NCBI GenBank assembly: GCA_030019325.1
Contig: JASEFB010000053.1
Span: 1-13,819, forward strand
Direction of reading: 5' to 3'
Source: an archaeon
Lineage (GTDB): Archaea; Halobacteriota; Syntropharchaeia; Alkanophagales; Methanospirareceae
DNA: 13,819 nucleotides
In this document: piece after piece, positions 1-6,246 of the stretch
How the letters are laid out: every line of letters starts with the position of its first letter
How positions within the stretch are numbered: the stretch's first letter is position 1
Made by a program: the position numbers and the translations under genes
The notes under the pieces: model-generated
Databases searched by the model: none
What the model was told of the DNA's origin: nothing
The model's input: only the letters and a program-made list of their open reading frames with translations

Positions 1-19
1 AGGAGGAAAAAATTTGGGT

Positions 20-588
20 GTTGCAAAGAGGTCTAAGAAAACAAGGATTGAAACGTGAAAGTTCGTCTTCAATGTGGTCTAGTTCTCGCTGTTGCAAAGA
101 GAGTCTAAGAAAACAAGGATTGAAACCCTATTATCCCCGCCACCGCTGCCAGCTCCCAGCTCACTTTTAGTTGCAAAAGCGGTCTAAGAAAACAAGGATT
201 GAAACAATCCTCCCCATCCCATCAATGAATGGCTGAAAATTACGTTGCAAAAGCGGTCTAAGAAAACAAGGATTGAAACAAGATGTCACTGAGACTCGGG
301 AAGGGAGTAGGGCCCAGGGTTGCAAAAGCGGTCTAAGAAAACAAGGATTGAAACTCCTCGTCTTTCGTTCTGTAAAACACCAAATATCCTATGATTAGTT
401 GCAAAAGCGGTCTAAGAAAACAAGGATTGAAACAATGAGGGACACCTACGGTTTCCCTTCATAAACCCTTCCCTCTTGCAAAAGAGCGTCTAAGAAAACT
501 ACCCTTCCAAACCAATTTTTTTCTTTGGTAAAGCTTTCTTTTCTAAAGAAAGGTTTGTTGCAAAAGAGTCTAAGAAAACAACAGAAAC
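20..588 (+). CRISPR. CRISPR array, six good repeats and two decayed repeats
   Basis: Repeats are seen at 20-54 (35 nt), 91-126, 170-205, 244-279, 319-354 and 398-433 (36 nt each), with decayed copies at 475-499 (3' third lost) and 557-588 (shortened). Spacers between them are 36, 43, 38, 39, 43, 41 and 57 nt and are unrelated to each other. The repeat begins GTTGCAAAAGCGG and ends GGATTGAAAC; the terminal ATTGAAAC is the usual 5' handle of type I-B/I-A/III crRNAs, so transcription should run left to right. Decay at the right end agrees with a leader to the left, outside the window. Repeats 1 and 2 carry a different internal sequence (AAAGAG, AAAGAGAG) from the uniform repeats 3-6. No cas gene lies in the window, so the subtype cannot be fixed. 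Positions 1-19 are probably the end of another spacer or of the leader. Confidence 0.97.
520..556. repeat. Palindrome-bearing direct repeat, copy 1
   Basis: This segment lies between the two decayed CRISPR repeats and closely resembles 665-704: both start TTTCTTT, contain GTAAA, and carry a CTTT-TTT / AAAGAAAG palindrome followed by GG and TTT. In this copy the palindrome is perfect, with arms CTTTCTTT at 534-541 and AAAGAAAG at 545-552 and a 3-nt loop. Three small indels separate the copies. It makes the last 'spacer' unusually long (57 nt), so it is probably an insertion or a non-CRISPR element rather than an acquired spacer. Confidence 0.6.
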
Positions 589-753
589 CCCCTTCGGAGT
601 TTCCGATACCTTCCCGCTTAATAAGAGGACTAAATACGATTCGTTGGTTTGCTTCCCAAAATGATTTCTTTCCGTAAACGCTTTATTTTGTAAAGAAAGG
701 GTTTAATCAAATATCAACCGGGGACTATTCGCTTTGAAAATATTGATGGGAAT
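589..753. other. Spacer between CRISPR array and tgtA
   Basis: No convincing ORF. A short imperfect hairpin (GAAAC at 584-588 with GTTTC at 599-603, C/T-rich loop) sits directly at the end of the last decayed CRISPR repeat, and palindromic repeat copy 2 occupies 665-704. The tgtA promoter should lie here, but no clear TATA box stands out; the AT-rich stretch at about 701-716 is the best candidate. Confidence 0.4.
665..704. repeat. Palindrome-bearing direct repeat, copy 2
   Basis: Diverged copy of 520-556, placed 50 to 89 nt before the tgtA start. Its palindrome has arms CTTTATTT (681-688) and AAAGAAAG (692-699) with one mismatch. A shorter third occurrence of the core, CTTTCTTT-CT-AAAGAAAG, lies inside tgtA at 1922-1939. 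The two intergenic copies flank the last decayed CRISPR repeat. Whether they are mobile palindromes, protein binding sites or a processing signal cannot be told from the sequence. Confidence 0.55.
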
Positions 754-2238
754 ATGACTGAGTTCGAAATACGGCATAAGGACTTAATGGGAAGGATAGG
801 AAAGCTTCGAACACCACATGGATACATCGAGACGCCGACGATTATGCCAGTAATAAACCCGAATCTCAAGTCAATCGGGGCTGAGGAGATGAAGAAATAT
901 GGAGCTGAGGTGCTCATTGCGAATGCGTATATAATTTATCGGAAAATGGATTTGAGAGAAGCAGCTATTAAAAAGGGTATTCATGCGCTTCTGGGGTGTG
1001 AACTGCCCATAATGACTGATTCTGGTTCTTACCAACTCTACGAGTATAAAGACGTAGAGGTGAGTAATAGAGAAATAGTGGAATTTCAACAGCGTATCGG
1101 CTCTGATATATGCGTGCCTCTGGATATCCCAACCCCGCCAAACGTGAAGAGAGAAAGAGCAAAGGATGATTTAGAGGAGACACTGCGAAGGATGCTCGAA
1201 GCACGGAGTCTAATTCAAAATAACCTGCTTACCGGAGTGGTGCAAGGCTCCACCTTTTTAGACTTACGGGGAGTGTGTGCACAGCGTGTTTCAGAAATTG
1301 GTTTTGAGGTGTATGCAATAGGGGGCGTCGTGCCGTTGCTGGAATCCTACACCTTTGATAAATTGGTGGATATAATCGTGGCGTCGAAGATGAACTTACC
1401 CTTGAATGCTCCTGTTCATCTATTCGGCGCTGGTCACCCTATGATTTTTCCATTAGCCGTTGCTTTAGGCTGCGACCTGTTCGACTCTGCTGCCTATGCG
1501 CTCTATGCGAAGGGGAAGAGATATATAACCAGTGATGGGACGAAGAAAGTGGAAGAGTTGAGTTATCTCCCCTGTTCTTGCCCTGTATGTTCCTCTTATA
1601 GCGTGAAAGAGATAAAAGAGAACGAGGATTTACTCGCATCGCATAATTTGTGGGTTACGTTTGAGGAGATGCGAATAGTGAAGCAGAGCATAGTGGAGCG
1701 GAGCCTGTGGGAGCTCTGTGAGAGGAGATGCAGGGCATATCCCGCTCTGCTCAACGCATTGAAGCAAATGACGAAATATTCAGCGTTGATTGAGAAATAT
1801 GACCCCGTTACAAAACATCCCTTCTTTTATCTTGGTGAGAGTTCTGCGCATAGACCAGAAGTGCTCAGATACTCCTCTAGGCTGAACAGATTCACATTAT
1901 CAGGGAACGTCTTGATAAGCACTTTCTTTCTAAAGAAAGAACCTGCACTAAGAAAGAATAGAATTTCTGAGGAAGTAGAAGTCTTTGACCATGTATTCTT
2001 GGTGAAACCACCGTTTGGACCGTATCCAGTTGGATTAGAGGAAAGTTATCCGGTAGGGCAGTCAGAAATACCGACCGCAGTGGATAACGAAGCTAAGACG
2101 ATCGCATTGCAAAATGTATTGAAACTGTTGGAGCTCAATAGAAAGGTGAGATTTGTTTTCCTTTATGACCGCAGTTGGGAAGGTCATCCGTTGATTGAGG
2201 AGATAAGAAGGTATGCGGAGGTGAGGAAAGAGGATTGA
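754..2238 (+). CDS. tgtA: Archaeosine tRNA-guanine transglycosylase (ArcTGT)
   Basis: The 494-residue protein exchanges guanine-15 in the D-loop of archaeal tRNAs for preQ0, the first step of archaeosine formation. The N-terminus (EFEIRHKDLMGRIGKLRTPHG, ETPTIMPVINPNL) is typical of archaeal TGT. The catalytic-type aspartates are D89 in MTDSGSYQL and D244 in DLFDSAAYA; the zinc site is C274-x-C276-x2-C279 with H297. Roughly residues 1-330 are the TIM-barrel domain and the rest the C-terminal accessory region. At 494 residues it lacks the C-terminal PUA domain of longer homologues (about 580 in Pyrococcus), as in many euryarchaea where that part is a separate protein. The start was chosen because the family motif begins directly after it; the ATG at 746 stops after three codons. 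The TGA stop overlaps the mptD start, so the two are probably co-transcribed. Confidence 0.96.
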   Translation: MTEFEIRHKDLMGRIGKLRTPHGYIETPTIMPVINPNLKSIGAEEMKKYGAEVLIANAYIIYRKMDLREAAIKKGIHALLGCELPIMTDSGSYQLYEYKDVEVSNREIVEFQQRIGSDICVPLDIPTPPNVKRERAKDDLEETLRRMLEARSLIQNNLLTGVVQGSTFLDLRGVCAQRVSEIGFEVYAIGGVVPLLESYTFDKLVDIIVASKMNLPLNAPVHLFGAGHPMIFPLAVALGCDLFDSAAYALYAKGKRYITSDGTKKVEELSYLPCSCPVCSSYSVKEIKENEDLLASHNLWVTFEEMRIVKQSIVERSLWELCERRCRAYPALLNALKQMTKYSALIEKYDPVTKHPFFYLGESSAHRPEVLRYSSRLNRFTLSGNVLISTFFLKKEPALRKNRISEEVEVFDHVFLVKPPFGPYPVGLEESYPVGQSEIPTAVDNEAKTIALQNVLKLLELNRKVRFVFLYDRSWEGHPLIEEIRRYAEVRKED

Positions 2239-2662
2239 GGGCAGAGGAAGAGGGAATAACAGATAGGGATATCGCGCTCTTCGAAGCTGGTATTAACGGG
2301 GCTTCGCCCCGTTGACCCCGAAAACCCTGTAAGGGTTTAAGTTGGGTGCGCTCTACCACCAGTTTATCGGCACACCCGTGAGCACGGATACAGTGGACGA
2401 GTTGGAGAGAGCGATAGAGAGCAGTGTATCGCTTCAGCCCTGGGTAAGCTCCGTAGAGGTGAAAATTGACAGAGAAAAGGTACAGGAGTCTGAGAATAAG
2501 TTCAACTATTGTGAGTTACGTGGTGACATGCTGGACGTAAGAGTCGTGATCAGATACAAGGCGGTGGAAGTCCATGCGCGGGTGAAATACGAAGAGGAGA
2601 TGGATTATCCGTTGATGCGTGTTGAAAAAGTATTCAGGAAGGATACCACGAAGAATGAATGA
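2235..2662 (+). pseudogene. mptD: Archaeal dihydroneopterin aldolase MptD, interrupted by a 44-bp insertion
   Basis: The archaeal DHNA family (PF04038) cleaves 7,8-dihydroneopterin in tetrahydromethanopterin synthesis. The 5' part, from TTG 2235 overlapping the tgtA stop, reads ...GITDRDIALFEAGI and runs into a 44-bp insertion (2297-2340) that shifts the frame and brings stops. Family sequence resumes at 2341: LGALYHQFIGTPVS, then LQPWVSSVEVKID, MLDVRVVIRYK, and DYPLMRVEKVF at the end. Removing exactly 44 bp joins ATT-AA to G at 2341 and restores EAGIK-LGALYHQF without any change. The Glu of EAGIK and the His of YHQF, ten residues apart, fit the Glu25/His35 pair I recall as important in the M. 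jannaschii enzyme; the insertion separates them. A TTG at 2342 could start the 106-residue 3' part alone, but that product lacks the N-terminal active-site Glu. Otherwise the gene looks well preserved, so the break seems recent. Confidence 0.88.
2297..2340. mobile_element. 44-bp double-hairpin insertion with TTAA target duplication
   Basis: TTAA occurs on both sides (2293-2296 and 2337-2340), and removing one TTAA plus the segment between restores the mptD frame exactly. The insert holds two strong adjacent hairpins: arms AACGGGGC (2295-2302) and GCCCCGTT (2306-2313) with loop TTC, and arms AAACCCT (2322-2328) and AGGGTTT (2332-2338) with loop GTA, separated by a short ACCCCG-type linker. This is REP- or miniature-transposon-like. 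No second copy was seen in the window. With no protein of its own it would need a trans-acting transposase. Confidence 0.75.
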
Positions 2663-2684
2663 AGCATCCTCAAAATACTTCGCT

Positions 2685-3074
2685 CTACAGCTCTACGTAT
2701 TCATAGGATAACTCTCGTGATACCAAATGGAAAGAAAAATTGATGCGGTATTTCTTCACGGTATTCGCCGGTATGATTATTCTATTTTCTTGAGGAATAG
2801 TATCACCATAACCTTCGTTCCATCTTATTGATACATCTGTATCACCTGAATTATTGAGCATTGCAGTATAGCTGCCAGCAATGCTTAAATGCCATAAGTC
2901 CACCTGCACCGCATAATCTGTAAACTCGCAGCCGAGGGCGTTTATCTGTATTGCATAGCTTTCATTTCTTTCATTTGCTAACCCTGGTGCAGAAGCAGGG
3001 TTAAGATTAAACATAAAAACGGAAAGTATTGCTATTGCAAAGATAAATAAAAACTGCCAGTGTATCTTTCTCAT
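2685..3074 (-). CDS. Exported hypothetical protein with N-terminal signal/anchor
   Basis: The 129-residue protein is not recognised as a known family. Residues 1-4 are basic (MRKI) and about 7-23 are strongly hydrophobic (FLFIFAIAILSVFMF), giving a signal peptide or membrane anchor. The remainder is polar and rich in beta-prone residues, with several N-x-S/T sites (NES, NNS, NFS), fitting an extracellular position. The start ATG is preceded by AAGAAGG almost without spacing, a weak ribosome site. The stop codon is TAG. It lies 16 nt after the 35-residue ORF and downstream of the protease gene, probably in one transcript. Its 3' end faces mptD with 22 nt between them and no obvious terminator. 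Confidence 0.7.
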   Translation of the reverse strand: MRKIHWQFLFIFAIAILSVFMFNLNPASAPGLANERNESYAIQINALGCEFTDYAVQVDLWHLSIAGSYTAMLNNSGDTDVSIRWNEGYGDTIPQENRIIIPANTVKKYRINFSFHLVSRELSYEYVEL

Positions 3075-3089
3075 CCTTCTTTACTTCTT

Positions 3090-3197
3090 TTACAAAATCT
3101 CTTCAATTCTTGTTAGTGTATTGCTCATCTCTTTTAACTCGAACACCGTGTAGGTTGCATTCGAGACATTTTGAACACTTGTTCCACGCGGAATCAA
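3090..3197 (-). CDS. Small 35-residue ORF overlapping the protease gene
   Basis: A TTG at 3197-3195 overlaps the TGA stop of the aspartic protease gene (TTGA), and the frame stays open for 35 codons to TAA at 3090. The peptide starts IPRGTSVQNVSN and ends MSNTLTRIEEIL. It has no signal or membrane segment and a short helical, amphipathic C-terminus. The stop-start overlap and the coding-like composition suggest translational coupling; alternatively this is simply the old 3' end of the protease gene after a frameshift. An internal ATG would give only 12 residues. Function unknown. Confidence 0.4.
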   Translation of the reverse strand: MIPRGTSVQNVSNATYTVFELKEMSNTLTRIEEIL

Positions 3198-3616
3198 CTC
3201 TTTTTTTCCCGCATCATTTCACTTTCGGTTTCAACCGCTTTTAACAGTCGAAGTCTCGTCACCCTTGGATCAATAATTACCTCTTCTCGCTCGAAATCCA
3301 GCTTGAACCTCCACTTCTGCATCGTTGTTGTCCCTATAATAAGTTTTTCAGAGAAGTCAGGAAGCACAAAGAACTCATCTGAGAACCGATAACCATCGAG
3401 ATAAAAATCGAGCCTCACTGCCTCTTCCGCCTCCACCTTCTCTCCCTTCTTCGCCGTTTCAAACGGAAGAGGCGTTGGTAAAGGAATTATCATTTCTAAC
3501 TGCTGGGCAAGCTCCTTTTCAATACATGAATAAGTAGCCCCGCTGTCAAACAGCCCTGTTACTTTCTCCTTGCCCTTAGAACCTACAAGTTCTACCTCTT
3601 TTTCTATTATTGCCAT
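3194..3616 (-). CDS. Retropepsin-like (clan AA) aspartic protease
   Basis: The 140-residue protein carries the single-domain retropepsin pattern: the catalytic D24-S-G-A (GLFDSGATYSCIE), a middle beta-rich part, and the hydrophobic-hydrophobic-Gly element in KLIIGTTTMQKW (about residues 90-101) that supports the active site. One motif per chain means it should act as a homodimer. There is no signal peptide, so it should be cytoplasmic. Archaeal relatives of this kind (AF_0612-type clan AA proteases) are small stand-alone genes of unknown substrate, sometimes near toxin-antitoxin-like partners. The last 25 residues are charged and basic. A possible TATA element (TATTTTAAAA on this strand, about 3644-3657) lies 30-40 nt before the start, with GGAGAAAGG nearer the gene. 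Confidence 0.8.
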   Translation of the reverse strand: MAIIEKEVELVGSKGKEKVTGLFDSGATYSCIEKELAQQLEMIIPLPTPLPFETAKKGEKVEAEEAVRLDFYLDGYRFSDEFFVLPDFSEKLIIGTTTMQKWRFKLDFEREEVIIDPRVTRLRLLKAVETESEMMREKKS

Positions 3617-3689
3617 TTTTTCTCTTATTTGAAGTATACCTTTCTCCTTTTAAAATATTGTCATCTTATCATCTTTGTAAAAAATCGCT

Positions 3690-4355
3690 CTATCTTCGCT
3701 TCAATACGATATACGTTGCGAGCATGAGCAGACCAAAAGCGAGCAAAACGATGCTTGGAAGCTCAGGGACTGGAGGTAGAGGTCCATGTTCCGCAATCCA
3801 AGTAGAATTTTGTGGATTTGGCGAATCTTGAATAAAGAAATCAGCACTGTTGTTATTCGAATCCCATGCGGGACCATATCCATTTTGGGTTATGGTGGCA
3901 TTGACTTTTCGCTGGAGGCTTTCGCCAGCATCGGGGTCAGTTGGATATGCAGTGCCTTCCCACTCCGCCTCGCCCGCTATACAATTATCACCCCAACCGA
4001 CAGCATCAACCGTTGCGCCAGTGGCATTCTGAATTCGAACGCAACCGCCAGCATCAGCAAGGAGTATGGTTTCATAATAATCTACCCCAACAGTCTCATT
4101 ATCCCCGATTAAATAAAATCCATGTTTAGGAATGATCTTTTCACCAAGAAGCTTGGCATCATCCGCATAAGTCCTCGTATCAATCGTCCAATCGTGTAAA
4201 TTAACAGAGCTATCAGTTGGATTATATAGTTCTATCCATTCTTTATCACCATCCACGTAGATCTCACTTATCACCACATGATTCGCTATTTCTGCATTTA
4301 CCACGGGCACAAATGCCAACGCCAGAAGGAGCACATTCATTATGGCTATTCCCAC
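3690..4355 (-). CDS. Surface protein: signal peptide, lamin-tail domain, PEF-CTERM-like anchor
   Basis: The 221-residue protein starts with a signal peptide (MNVLLLALAFVPVVNA, cleavage expected after NA). Residues about 25-130 match the lamin tail domain pattern (VVISEIYVDGDKEWIELYNPT, NLHDWTIDT, GFYLIGDN, VDAVGWGDN), a beta-sandwich common in secreted prokaryotic proteins. The C-terminus has a P-rich linker, PVPELPS, a hydrophobic stretch and LKRR: the tripartite signal cut by archaeosortases (PEF-CTERM-like, with L where F is usual). The encoded start is GTG 4355; the ATG five codons later gives an equally good signal peptide. The stop is TAG. It is divergent from the archaeosortase pseudogene at 4527, its likely processing enzyme. 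A TATA-like GATATAAG on this strand lies about 30 nt upstream, suggesting a very short leader. Confidence 0.85.
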   Translation of the reverse strand: MGIAIMNVLLLALAFVPVVNAEIANHVVISEIYVDGDKEWIELYNPTDSSVNLHDWTIDTRTYADDAKLLGEKIIPKHGFYLIGDNETVGVDYYETILLADAGGCVRIQNATGATVDAVGWGDNCIAGEAEWEGTAYPTDPDAGESLQRKVNATITQNGYGPAWDSNNNSADFFIQDSPNPQNSTWIAEHGPLPPVPELPSIVLLAFGLLMLATYIVLKRR

Positions 4356-4526
4356 ATGTGCAAATTATTTTCTCATCGGTCTTCTTATATCTCATATGCT
4401 GGTCATCTTCTTAAAAAGTTTTGGGTCCCCTTCAGGAGCAGGGATTTTAAGATGATTTTTTCGGTTAGTTTCTCCAAATGATGATCGGAAACGTTAAATA
4501 AAACAGGAGCACCAATATCCTTATCA

Positions 4527-5348
4527 ATGGCTCAGAAAGCAAAAACCCCTCTCGTTCTCCTAATACTCATCTCAACTCTTATCATCATCTTGTACCACCG
4601 AACTTTCATCTGGCTGATAAGCGGATGGCTTACAAATCCCTATTACTCGCATGGGTTCCTGATCCCTTTTATTTCCACTTTTATCGCCTAGCTCCGCAGG
4701 AAAGAAACAGTAAAGGAGGAGGTCAAATTTAAAGGAGCGAGTTTGATTCTCGGATTTGGCTTGCTCATCCTCATATCTGGATTTCTTTACGGCGTGAATT
4801 TTATCGCAGCCCTCTCCTTTCTCCCTGTAACAATCGGCTTGCTGCTCCACTTATATCCAAACAAAACGAACGCAGTGCTCTTTCCTATTTTGTTCCTGTT
4901 CTTCGCAATACCGCTGCCCATAGAAGGTTTTGGCTACCTTCTCCAGCTTATATCAGCGAAAACTTCGGCATCCATAACAAGCTTTCTCGGAGTACATGTC
5001 AGCAGACAGGGCGCGCAACTGAGCCTAAAAAATAGCTCCTTCTTCGTCGGGGAACCGTGTAGCGGTATGCAGATGCTGATTGCGTTACTCGCTTTGGCTG
5101 CGTTGCTCGCTTATTTTATGAATTGTCGCACGATTAAGAGGCTTGCAATTTTCATATCCGGTATACCAATCGCCATGCTTTCCAATACACTCAGGATATG
5201 CTCTATTATCTTGGTCGCAAGCTTCTTCGGTGCAGACATTGCACTGGATCTCTTCCATCCTGCCTCGAGTATAATCCTCTTCCTTTTTGCATGTGCTATC
5301 CTTCTTGTAATTGCAAAGCTGCTAAGATGCGAAGTGATGCCACGATGA
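4527..5348 (+). pseudogene. Archaeosortase (exosortase family) with in-frame amber codon 55
   Basis: Exosortase/archaeosortase membrane peptidases cut C-terminal sorting signals and attach the protein to a lipid anchor. From ATG 4527 the frame reads MAQKAKTPLVLLIL..., with YYSHGFLIPFISTFIA, a TAG at 4689-4691, then LRRKE, and stays open to TGA at 5348 (273 codons). Catalytic-type residues are present: C178 in GEPCSGMQ, R223 in SNTLRICS, H244 in LFHPAS; about eight membrane helices. In the family the residue at the TAG is usually Trp (S-x-Y-L-x-W-x-x-R), so a single TGG to TAG change explains it. Downstream, AAAGGAG at 4731-4737 and TTG 4743 could restart a 201-residue product that keeps all three catalytic residues but lacks the first helices. 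A leaderless-type promoter (TTAAATAAA, about 4493-4500) fits the ATG. Confidence 0.85.
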
Positions 5349-5583
5349 CTCTTCTCGAAGAATATTCACCAATCATCGGTATGCTTTTACTTGCGTTTGT
5401 TATCATCTTTCTATTCTCCTGAGCAAAAACCGTTCCAGCTTTCACCCTCCTACCGTCTGCTATCCCGCTTTAGGCTATGATATCGGGGAGGAATCGGCTG
5501 AAGAGATTGTCCTTTTATTCTCCTTTCCCATCCTCATTGCACTGTATCCGAGAATCTTCGGATGGAGATCCAATGAAACATGA
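5345..5583 (+). pseudogene. EpsI-like exosortase partner, frameshifted remnant
   Basis: An ATG at 5345 overlaps the archaeosortase stop (ATGA) and encodes a 25-residue peptide with one membrane helix (IIGMLLLAFVIIFLFS) ending at TGA 5422. In the -1 frame the sequence continues SKNRSSFHPPTVCYPALGYDI (from about 5422) to TGA 5583. The H-P-P-T-V-C-Y-P...G-Y-x-I patch resembles the conserved HSPExCYPGxGWxI core of EpsI-type (DUF3485) proteins that accompany exosortases. A frameshift near 5410-5422 plus loss of the region normally between helix and motif would explain the layout. The 3' 50 bases overlap the opposite-strand gene ending at 5534. The 25-residue peptide alone could still be made by translational coupling. 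The assignment rests on one motif. Confidence 0.45.
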
Positions 5584-6088
5584 ATATCACCAGGATGGAT
5601 ATGCCAATCCACTCGGAAACAAAAGCATATGAGGGCCCCGAGGAGACTGAATAAGTCCTGATAAATGCCCCTAAGAAGTACTCAAGCCAGTGCCCTTCTA
5701 TTATACCCTGCGGAAAATCAAATCCAAAGAAAGGATAAAACAAAGTCGCTGGCATGAGCCACATCTGATCCTCGCAAAGATGAATAAAAGATGCAAAACA
5801 GAGGGCAAAACCTCCATTCTCCTCGCTCCTCTTCTGTATATAAGCACCGACGAGTAGCAGTAAAAAGATAAAAAGGAACGTGTGAGCAAATAATCTACCA
5901 TTTGAAAGAAAAGTGGCAAGCATGATTTCTCTTATCGGCTTGTCTATTAAGTCCGGGAGGAGAGCTCCCATGAGAATAAAGAGATAAAGCCCGCGATTTG
6001 ACTCGATTCTCAATAGATGAACCAGCAGAAATGCAATTCCGAGCGTTATCCCCAGATGTCCGAAAAGGAACAGGTTTGATCTTCTTAT
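5534..6088 (-). CDS. YdjM/DUF457-type membrane-bound putative metal-dependent hydrolase
   Basis: The pattern is that of the YdjM/DUF457 family: GHLGITLG near the N-terminus, MGALLPDLIDKP, GRLFAHTF, and SFIHLCEDQMW, with His and Asp placed as in a membrane-embedded metal site, and four to five hydrophobic helices. Substrate unknown. The start is uncertain. The frame is open from GTG 6214, but the 42 extra residues look unlike the family. An AAGGAG at 6101-6096 (minus strand) lies 7 nt before an ATA codon (6088-6086), giving a 184-residue protein that begins just before NLFLFGHLG. So either ATA is a rare start, it is a mutated ATG, or the long form is real. The gene is divergent from the COG3199 gene at 6247. 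Confidence 0.75.
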   Translation of the reverse strand: MRRSNLFLFGHLGITLGIAFLLVHLLRIESNRGLYLFILMGALLPDLIDKPIREIMLATFLSNGRLFAHTFLFIFLLLLVGAYIQKRSEENGGFALCFASFIHLCEDQMWLMPATLFYPFFGFDFPQGIIEGHWLEYFLGAFIRTYSVSSGPSYAFVSEWIGISILVIFMFHWISIRRFSDTVQ

Positions 6089-6246
6089 AAGAAAACTCCT
6101 TGATTTAAAACTAACATAGGCCTTAAAAATTTGAAAGACTGATAAAGATTTGAAGGAAAGAGTAAGATGATATGCTTTGGGAATATCAATAAAGCAACGG
6201 AGGAGAAATAACACTTTTCCTAATAAATCAAAAATAACAGGGAAAG

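Noticed and set aside
12..19. Fourth ATTTGGGT operator at the window start
   Set aside because: A single copy without 11-bp phased partners, next to a CRISPR repeat and not a promoter; probably the end of a spacer.
55..474. Self-targeting CRISPR spacers
   Set aside because: Reading the spacers against the rest of the window showed no match on either strand.
2295..2342. Archaeal bulge-helix-bulge intron in mptD
   Set aside because: Excision restores the frame, but the strong internal hairpins leave no clear pairing of exon and intron ends into a 4-bp helix with two 3-nt bulges; the TTAA duplication fits an insertion better.
4689..4691. Pyrrolysine reading of the archaeosortase amber codon
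   Set aside because: At least five apparently intact genes in the window end in TAG (stops at 2685, 3690, 10848, 11511 and 12074), and the neighbouring EpsI-like gene is also broken, so decay is simpler. Not excluded without checking for pyl genes.
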